From Populus alba (Eukaryota > Streptophyta > Magnoliopsida > Malpighiales > Salicaceae): DNA of 64,000 nucleotides. Shown here one piece after another: positions 57,743 to 64,000 of this stretch. The notes below the pieces were generated by a model, which saw nothing but the letters and a program-made list of their open reading frames with translations, ran no database searches and was not told the origin of the DNA. The stretch is taken from contig NC_133289.1 of NCBI RefSeq assembly GCF_005239225.2, forward strand, positions 6,703,501-6,767,500. The letters run 5' to 3'. Within the stretch, counting starts at the first letter, position 1, and every line of letters begins with the position of its first letter. The position numbers were made by a program, and so were the translations under genes.

Positions 57743-60210
57743 ATGGAGAATGGAGGAGGAGGAGACGTAGAATGTAACAAAGATAACAAAGAAAAAGAAG
57801 GATCAGTAGGAGGAGAAGGCTCGTACAGGTATTGGGTGAGGGAAGCAACATCAGATGCAGCTCCTCTCCCCCTTCCTAAGAAGCTGTCTCCTCAAGACCA
57901 CCTTCCTTCTCAACCCAACAACCTTGGTTCTGTCTGGAATACGGTACCCTTCTTCTTCTTCTTCTTCTTTTCTTCTTATCATTATATTTATATAATTTTT
58001 TTAATTGCTAATAAACTTGTGCAGGCTGGAACATGGGAAGAGAAAAATCTTAATAATTGGGCCACCAATAGGATAAAGGTGAACCTATACTCTATTTTAT
58101 TGTTGAATTCACTCCTCTCTTTTATTTGTCACAATCAATATTACCAAATATTCTACACTTTCGTTCTTCCTATATCGCAGGAGCTGCTCCTGTCAGTGGC
58201 CTCTTTGGAGTTCTCTGGTGGCAAAGCAGAAATAGCACAAGTGTCCAAATGTTCTGGTGATGTAAGTTCTTTTTTATCCCGTAAAGATGGAAAGTTTAGG
58301 CTAGATAAACCCCTTGTTCTTTAATGCATCTTCAAAGTTATTTTTTTTACATACAATATTCACAACAACAGAGGTTTAGAAATTTCCCTTCATGTCTGAT
58401 GACTAACACTACTGTGTATTACTTTTGAAATGGTGCTCTAATATCTTTGAAATAGGCAAGAGAAGTTTCTTCTCTGTCGAATGCTTTTTGTAATGCTCTC
58501 AAAAACATGGTTAGTGATGCACATTCCTACATATCGTTGCTGCTTATACAAAAGAAACACCTTTGCCAGGCAGATGTACTCTACCGATTAAATCCCAAGA
58601 GCTTCTAGCCTGTTTAATGTAAGAATAGATGACTTGATTGATTGATTGATTCAGCTGGTTTAATTAAAACTCACTTTGCTAAGATTTGCCTCTCTTTTGG
58701 AAGTTACCAGTGGTCACATTCCTGATTTAGACAGCTCCTAGAATTTTTTCTAAGAAAAAAATAGAAGTCTAGAGGAAGTTGAGATATCCATCTTGCTTTC
58801 CATTGAAAACTATTGTTCCTACTTTGGACCAATCCAAGACTTTATAAGAGTACATGACAGAAAAGTTGCCACTTTGAACTACTCCAGTCCCGCTATCATA
58901 TTTCCACTTTGTTTTTATCTGGGGAAACAGGTAAAAGGACACTATATTTTTTTATGTTGGTTGATTGCTGTCGTTCTGTGTTGTCTTTGAATTGTCCTAT
59001 ATATGGCTAATATCATGAAAAAGCAAACCAGAAGTTCTAGTGCTCGTGCAGATCGAAATTGGACTGAAATTCTGAAAAATGTGTGATAATTGGTTACCAC
59101 TTGATAATCTTACATGTAAATTTGCCCCCTTTTAGATTCAAACCCTTATTCTACTTCACTTTATTTTGTTGTTAGTGTTTTTTCCTCCTTTTTTTCCCTT
59201 TCTGATGTCTCATTATTATTTTAGAAGAGGTCCTGCACAAATATTTCTGTCATTATCATGTTTTCAATATCCTGCATATTTGATATGCATGGGAAGTTTA
59301 ATTCGGTTACCACTTGAGTGAGCAGGCATTCTTGGTGATAGTGAGGAACAAGAAACGTGTTGGATATACCTATGAGTTGACATTGAAAGTTAAAGGTAAT
59401 TTGGTGTCATTTGAAATGGCCTCCTTTCCCATCTTGATCTATCTACTCTATCCTGAAAGAGTTGTTATGTCCTTGGAAATAGGGGAATGGACTGTCAAAG
59501 AGGAGAAAAGGATGGTGAAGGGTGACATAGATTTTCCCGAGTTTTCATTTGGTGAGCTGGATGACCTGCAGGTAAGTTCTGTATTTCCATCCAAGTGTTT
59601 GGAGTATAGAATGAAATCTAGATGGAAGTGTCAGGAAAATATCGGGAAATTTAGGGTGACCTGTGGAAATATAGTGCAAAACCCCTTTGTATGTTAGGCC
59701 AGGTTGTTTTTTTTGATGTTTTGCTCCCTCCTGCTTGCTCCATCATCTTCGCATCAAAATTACTAAAAGATGAGAAAACACTTCAGTTCTTTATTTAATA
59801 GCGTGGAATAGAGCTACAGTGAGATCTTACTTGTAACCTGTAGTAGCTCCATGAACAATTATATAGCAGACAAGAGGTCAAATAGCCCATAAACTTGCAT
59901 GAGTCATATTAACCGGTGGCACTTTTATTTTATCAAACCATTTCTATGTGTATCTATCTTTATGGAGGTTTGTGCTAGCCTGTCAGGTTGCACTCATCTG
60001 TATATAGACTCTAGTCTAATGATTATTTAAAGATTTGTAATGATAAATCTCAATCTTTTGTTCTTGATATTCTAGATGCAAGTACAGCTTAATGACGAGA
60101 AGGATCTCTCGCAGCAAGATAAGCTGCAGATCAGTCAGGATTTGAAGCTGTTTTTACAGCCTGTCCGTGAAAAGTTGCTCCAATTCGAGCAGGAACTCAA
60201 AGATAGATAG
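57743..60210 (+). CDS. Aha1-type activator of Hsp90 ATPase (N-domain only)
   Basis: Cytosolic co-chaperone that binds the Hsp90 middle domain and stimulates its ATPase. Six exons: 57743-57943, 58025-58078, 58181-58261, 59326-59395, 59483-59571, 60076-60210; 209 aa, all in frame. After a glycine- and charge-rich N-terminus (MENGGGGDVECNKDNKEKE) come SYRYWVREATSDAAPLPLPK and the Aha1_N hallmarks: GTWEEKNLNNWA, LNNWATNRIKELLLSVASLE, RNKKRVGYTYELTLKVKG, and VKGDIDFPEFSFGELDDLQ. The protein ends with FLQPVREKLLQFEQELKDR, so it has the N-domain but no C-terminal AHSA1/START domain found in longer Aha1 proteins, like the At5g58110 class. It lies just after the At5g58100-type gene, as in Arabidopsis. 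Exon 4 starts AFLVIVRNKK; the first residues there vary among relatives. Confidence 0.92.
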
Positions 60211-61199
60211 AAATGGGGGCCAGTAAAAGCATTTTCCTCAAAATCTTGCCTTATGTTGTTGGACTGTAACGTTAATTTTTAGCAGTTCCCACCCCCCCCA
60301 ACATATGTAAACGTAACAAAGATCATTAAGACGACAGTTTCCTGTGGCCAAGCACTAAAAATGCGTAGGCAAACAGAACTTGAGATGGACTTTATTGGGT
60401 ACTTTGATTATGTCACGTGCATCTTTCAGATTTATCTATGGTGGTTCTTTATGATGACACAATTTATTCCATCTTCTAGTTTGTTAGAGGATGAAGTTGT
60501 GTTTTATATGGTGGTTGGTAACTTTGTGCATTTACACGTACGGTCAACTGATGATGCTACTCTTGCAAGGTGAATTCTATTTCAGTGTGAGAAGTCTGAA
60601 AGTTGTCTTTGTATTCTGGAATGTCTGAAGGAGAAGACTGGATCCCAAGTGTTATTTCGAGGAAATAGCTCAAACAAGAAGTCTAACTACCCTTGTGATG
60701 TTAGGCTTTGATGTCCCAATTCCTTCAGTCCTTCATCTAACAGAACCTCGTACATCTCGAAGAAGGCCGTGCAGTTGTAGGAAATGCAGCACCCTTTCGA
60801 CTGCATTTGTGGGTAAAAGAATCACCAAAGATGATTCTTTTCACTCTCCTTTCTGAATCAAAGCATTGATTTCTTGAAGTTGTTGGCAAGTATTTCACAC
60901 TCATTCTTCAAATCTCGTGTGTAAGACCAAAGCCTTCACCATGGTGCTTTCCATCATTGTTAATAGTTTCTTGAAGATAAGCTACCCTTCCTTTACCATT
61001 GGAAAATTGGTCTGATAGAAATTGTCAAGGATCTTTTCTTAAGCAACAATAGTTTTAGAAGAAAATTTGAGGGAGAATTAGAAGAGAGTTGAGAGAGATA
61101 AAGAGTTTGACAGTTAATTATACAATGACTAACAACCTTGCAACTAACTCTACTAACTAAATTAACTAACAACTAACTGCCTTAGCTAACAGCCTTTAA

Positions 61200-61500
61200 A
61201 ACCCGTTTCCAGCACTTTCGGACTCAGTTTTGAGCCCATTTTCTCCACCATTTGGCCTCGATTTTGCCCTTCCTCTCTCTTCCTTGTTCGGCTCAGTTTT
61301 GCCCTTTCTTCTTCCTTCCATGTTAGGCTCGGTTTTGCCTTTCTGGATTAGGTGTTGCCCTTCTAGATTTGGTTTAGCCCTTCCTTCGTCCTTCCTTTGT
61401 TGGGCTCGGTTTTGCCCTTCTTTTTCTTGGTGTTTGGACTTAGTTTTGAGCTAAAATCTTCTCTTGTATTGGCCTCGGTTTTGTGCCACCAACAAGTTCA
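61200..61500. repeat. Degenerate ~20-bp repeat (GGCTCGGTTTTGCCCTTC)
   Basis: About eight copies of a core near GGCTCGGTTTTGCCCTTC occur in 300 bp with spacing of 24-50 bases (for example ggcctcgattttgcccttcc, ggctcagttttgccctttct, gggctcggttttgcccttct). It separates the Aha1-type gene from the unassigned minus-strand frames. Confidence 0.75.
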
Positions 61501-61660
61501 AACTTGAAAGCGAATAACCAGGAGATGAAAAAAAATATATATGCAAAGATTTATGATTGATGGAATATTAATCAGTCCCTGATCAGCTACCATAGTTGCC
61601 TGTGCTCCACTCACCATATTAATTATGAGATTATCGTCGTCATCTCCATCAATATCACCT

Positions 61661-62272
61661 TCATTCTCTTTTAAGTTGTGAATTATCAATTGTTTTGATG
61701 GAATCATCAACCTCATTTTCGAGTTCAATCTCACGACATGTATTGTCTGAAACATATTCCATCTGAAAGAGCTTATTCATAACAGAATTCATCCTATTGA
61801 GTTCTTCCCCATCCATCCCGGCACCCTGTTCTTCCATAGTAGGAATGTGTCTGTGTTTAGATGGAGGAGGACCAGAGCGTCCTTCACAATCACGGAAATG
61901 TTTGGGAAGAGGAGGTGCTTCAACATGTTTGGAAGACCAGCTCCACTTAAAAGGTATTGATTTCAACCGCACCACAGAGATACGTTTACATGCATTAGCC
62001 AGTACTTATATAGCTGGAGACTGACACATGCAAGAGTGATGATGATAATACTAGTACTCCACCTTTCCTAATCTGGGGAAGAAGAGGCGAAGTTGATTAT
62101 TTTCTGAAAAGGAGCTGTTTGCTGGCGGGCTTTCCAGAAATGGCTGTTTCTTGTTGGTGGGATCATCTTGAGCATGATCATGATTAGGATTGCTCTCGAT
62201 AAAGATAATGCTCTTTGGCCTTCTCAAGCCTAAGCTTTCCACCCTTCCACACACACCCATTATACTGCACAT
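61661..62272 (-). CDS. Possible small plant-specific protein, unassigned
   Basis: Two minus-strand stretches look non-random. The first starts with ATG at 62272 (MCSIMGVCGRVESLGLRRPK) and stays open for 73 codons. It has a possible donor at a g|gt near 62060. The second (61661-61975) contains FKWSWSSKHVEAPPLPKHF and RSGPPPSKHRHIPTMEE and ends in NSQLKRE. I could not join them with a proper intron: every acceptor between them leads to a stop. They could be a gene with unseen exons, a decayed gene, or transcribed noncoding DNA. No family is recognised and no function is proposed. Confidence 0.25.
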
Positions 62273-62555
62273 CTCATCACTTCATCTTCTTCCTCTTTCT
62301 GTCTTCCCTCTGTTTTGTTTACAAGTCAGTAGCCTCCATCCCCAGTCCCAGTCCCAGTATAATAGTATAACTTTGATTGATGGTGGGCTCTTGTTTAACA
62401 TGAGTGGGCTAGCATGGCCCAACCCAACCCTCTCTCTCTCTCTCTCTCTGGTATTAAAAATCGGGAGAGAGGGAGGGAAGCAGAGCAGAGCTAAAAGCAA
62501 AGTAATTATAAATAAACGCCATTTTCATTCAATTCAGAGAGAAACAGGAATAACA

Positions 62556-64000
62556 ATGTATAAAAAGAAGGAACCTTGTAGGAATTTTCAGCGTGGCAGG
62601 TATTTAATCACCTCTTCTTCATCCTTCTCAATTATCAGTATCTTCTTCTTATTTGTCAGCAGCTAATTATTATCCTACGGGTGTAGGGTTTAATTGCTGA
62701 TACTAACTACTCTGCTGTTTTTGTTTTTTGATTTAGCTGCCAGTATGGTGATAGATGCAAATTTCTTCATGTCACTCCTCAGCAACCCCCCAAATCCAGC
62801 AACAATCCCTTTGGATTTGGCAATCAGCAAACACCCAATAACAACAATAATAACTCTTTTGGATTTGGCAATCGACAGCAACAGCAAAGACCCAACAGTC
62901 CTTTTGGGTCTGCCCCTAATAATTCTGCTAATAACAGACCTCAACAGTTCAAGGTTCTTTCCCTTCCTCCCTCCACACTCACACACACATTGCTTTAACC
63001 CACAACCTTTTCTTCTTCTTCTTCTTCTTTTTATATATTGTGCATGCTTGCATTTTTACGCTTATCACTCGATCATGATTTTATTTATTTTTATGATTCG
63101 TTTTTTGTTACTCATAATAATACTTGCTGCTTTATTGTGTTTGTGCTTCAGCCTTTTGAGAATAAATGGTCCCGTGGTGCCTCTGCCCCTTCATCGCGTC
63201 CTCGACCTGACAGTCAGCCTGCCAATCATAAGTAAACTTCTTCTATTTACTACTCTCAAGTAACACAACCTTGCTGCTATACCTTCAAATAAACAATTTC
63301 ATTTATTTTTGCTGAGACTCTGTTTTATTTGTACCTAATTAAATTGTCCATTTGGCTTGTTTGCAGTTGCGCGGATCCTGATTCGTGTAAACGTCTCATT
63401 GCTGAAGATTTTGAGCATGAGAGACCGCTTTGGAAGCTTACATGCTATGGTCATTTGAGAGAGTATGTCTTTCTAACTCCCATTTATCACTTGAAAAAAG
63501 CTTGAAACATCCGCAGTATAGATCATATGATCATCAATTGCCAATGCATTCACGTTGTATATAGTTATTTCCTTTGTTTCTACGTTCACGGTGTACTATA
63601 AATGTTGTTTTCTTGGATCCTGTCTTTGGTCTTGTAATCTTGCGTTTAGGCCCACTTTTTTTCTTTCAAACAGAAATAATCCCATTTGTGATGGACATCA
63701 ATTATTCAGAGTTAAACAGCCATGACCAGTTCTCTAGAAAAGGTTTTGGATTGAATAGAATGAAAACAGAACATTTGCATTTCTTTATTAGCTACACCAA
63801 GGATAAAGAAGACACCTAGGTTCCATCATGCAAAAAAAAAAAAAAAAGGATGGACATTCAAGAAGATATACCCTAGAGTCAAAGTGTTTGATTGAAATGG
63901 AGAAAAGGGACCAGCACAGTCCCTGTTAGGCTGAAAGGATGAAATTCGATGATAAAACAATCACGAGGAATGAAAAACCAGCTTGTGCTTCTTGAAAATG
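62556..64000 (+). CDS. CCCH zinc-finger, FG-rich nucleoporin-like protein (NUP42/CG1 type), 5' part
   Basis: Exons seen: 62556-62599, 62737-62953, 63152-63231, 63367-63462; the gene continues beyond the window. The protein starts MYKKKEPCRNFQRGSCQYGD and forms one CX7CX5CX3H zinc finger (C8, C16, C22, H26). An FG-rich, Asn/Gln-rich stretch follows (NNPFGFGNQQ, NNSFGFGNRQQQQ, SPFGSAPNN), as in nucleoporins. After that come FENKWSRGASAPS and CADPDSCKRLIAEDFEHE and KLTCYGHLRE. This order fits the nucleoporin-like CG1/NUP42 proteins (Arabidopsis At1g75340), which sit at the cytoplasmic side of the nuclear pore in mRNA export. The last exon here ends in a GA|GTATGT donor at 63462. Bases 63463-64000 are intron. 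Confidence 0.85.

Larger units (their letters stand above)
60211..62555. other. Intergenic with a decayed element and small unassigned frames
   Basis: Aha1 3' UTR to about 60600. Bases 60600-61150 have coding-like composition on the minus strand but many stops, perhaps a decayed retroelement. A GGCTCGGTTTTGCCCTTC repeat occupies 61200-61500. Two minus-strand open frames lie at 61661-62272. (CT)n occurs at 62435-62450. The CCCH gene 5' UTR starts near 62480. Confidence 0.45.

Noticed and set aside
62190..62666. A 158-codon plus-strand frame at the CCCH gene start
   Set aside because: It is out of frame with the zinc-finger protein and runs through the 5' UTR and first intron.

Overview
This is plant nuclear DNA: intron-rich genes with GT/AG introns, AT-rich intergenic DNA, and many short transposable elements. 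Several repeat families (a short AT-rich element whose edge reads roughly gtttaggagtgtt...ttttttaaagt, and arrays of about 140 bp that repeat 'aacccgagttaacc ... gtcatgagacc ... aatattaaatgatgaaatt') are of a kind I associate with Populus/Salix. A woody Salicaceae species, most likely a poplar, is my inference. I could not run any search.

Layout. 1-6.3 kb: repeats, one tRNA-Ile(UAU) gene on the minus strand, and a GC-rich coding-like relic. 6.3-10.4 kb (-): a 7-exon CemA-like chloroplast envelope protein gene (DLDG1 type). 10.5-14.7 kb: arrays of a ~140-bp repeat with a higher-order duplication of ~1.2 kb. 14.9-15.4 kb (+): mitochondrial ribosomal protein S17. 17.0-17.55 kb (+): single-exon AP2/ERF factor (ERF015/DREB A-5-like). 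20.1-22.0 kb (+): 3-ketoacyl-CoA synthase. 22.5-23.8 kb (-): Aurora-3-type kinase, convergent with the KCS. 26.5-30.2 kb (-): beta-1,3-glucanase with an X8 domain and GPI signal. 31-42 kb: nested mobile DNA, including a complete 2.3-kb solo LTR with a 5-bp target-site duplication and a Mutator-like element carrying its own ~65-bp minisatellite. 42.05-53.8 kb (+): a 25-exon gene for a large membrane protein of the At5g58100 type. 54-57.7 kb: repeats. 57.7-60.2 kb (+): an Aha1-type Hsp90 co-chaperone. 62.56 kb to the window end (+): 5' part of a CCCH zinc-finger/FG nucleoporin-like gene, running off the edge.

The genes do not form one pathway, but their order is informative. From memory, the Arabidopsis relatives of DLDG1, ERF015 and the glucanase lie close together on chromosome 4 (about At4g31040-At4g31140), while the glucanase, the large membrane protein and the Aha1-type gene match three consecutive loci on chromosome 5 (At5g58090-At5g58110). 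The window therefore appears to hold an ancestral block that was split between duplicated regions in Arabidopsis. All exon structures given below were built by hand from reading frame, splice sites and family conservation; all keep the frame throughout. I found no convincing undescribed biochemical system. The most unusual items are the repeat architectures, the Mutator-like element with an internal minisatellite, and the GC-rich frameshifted relic beside the tRNA.
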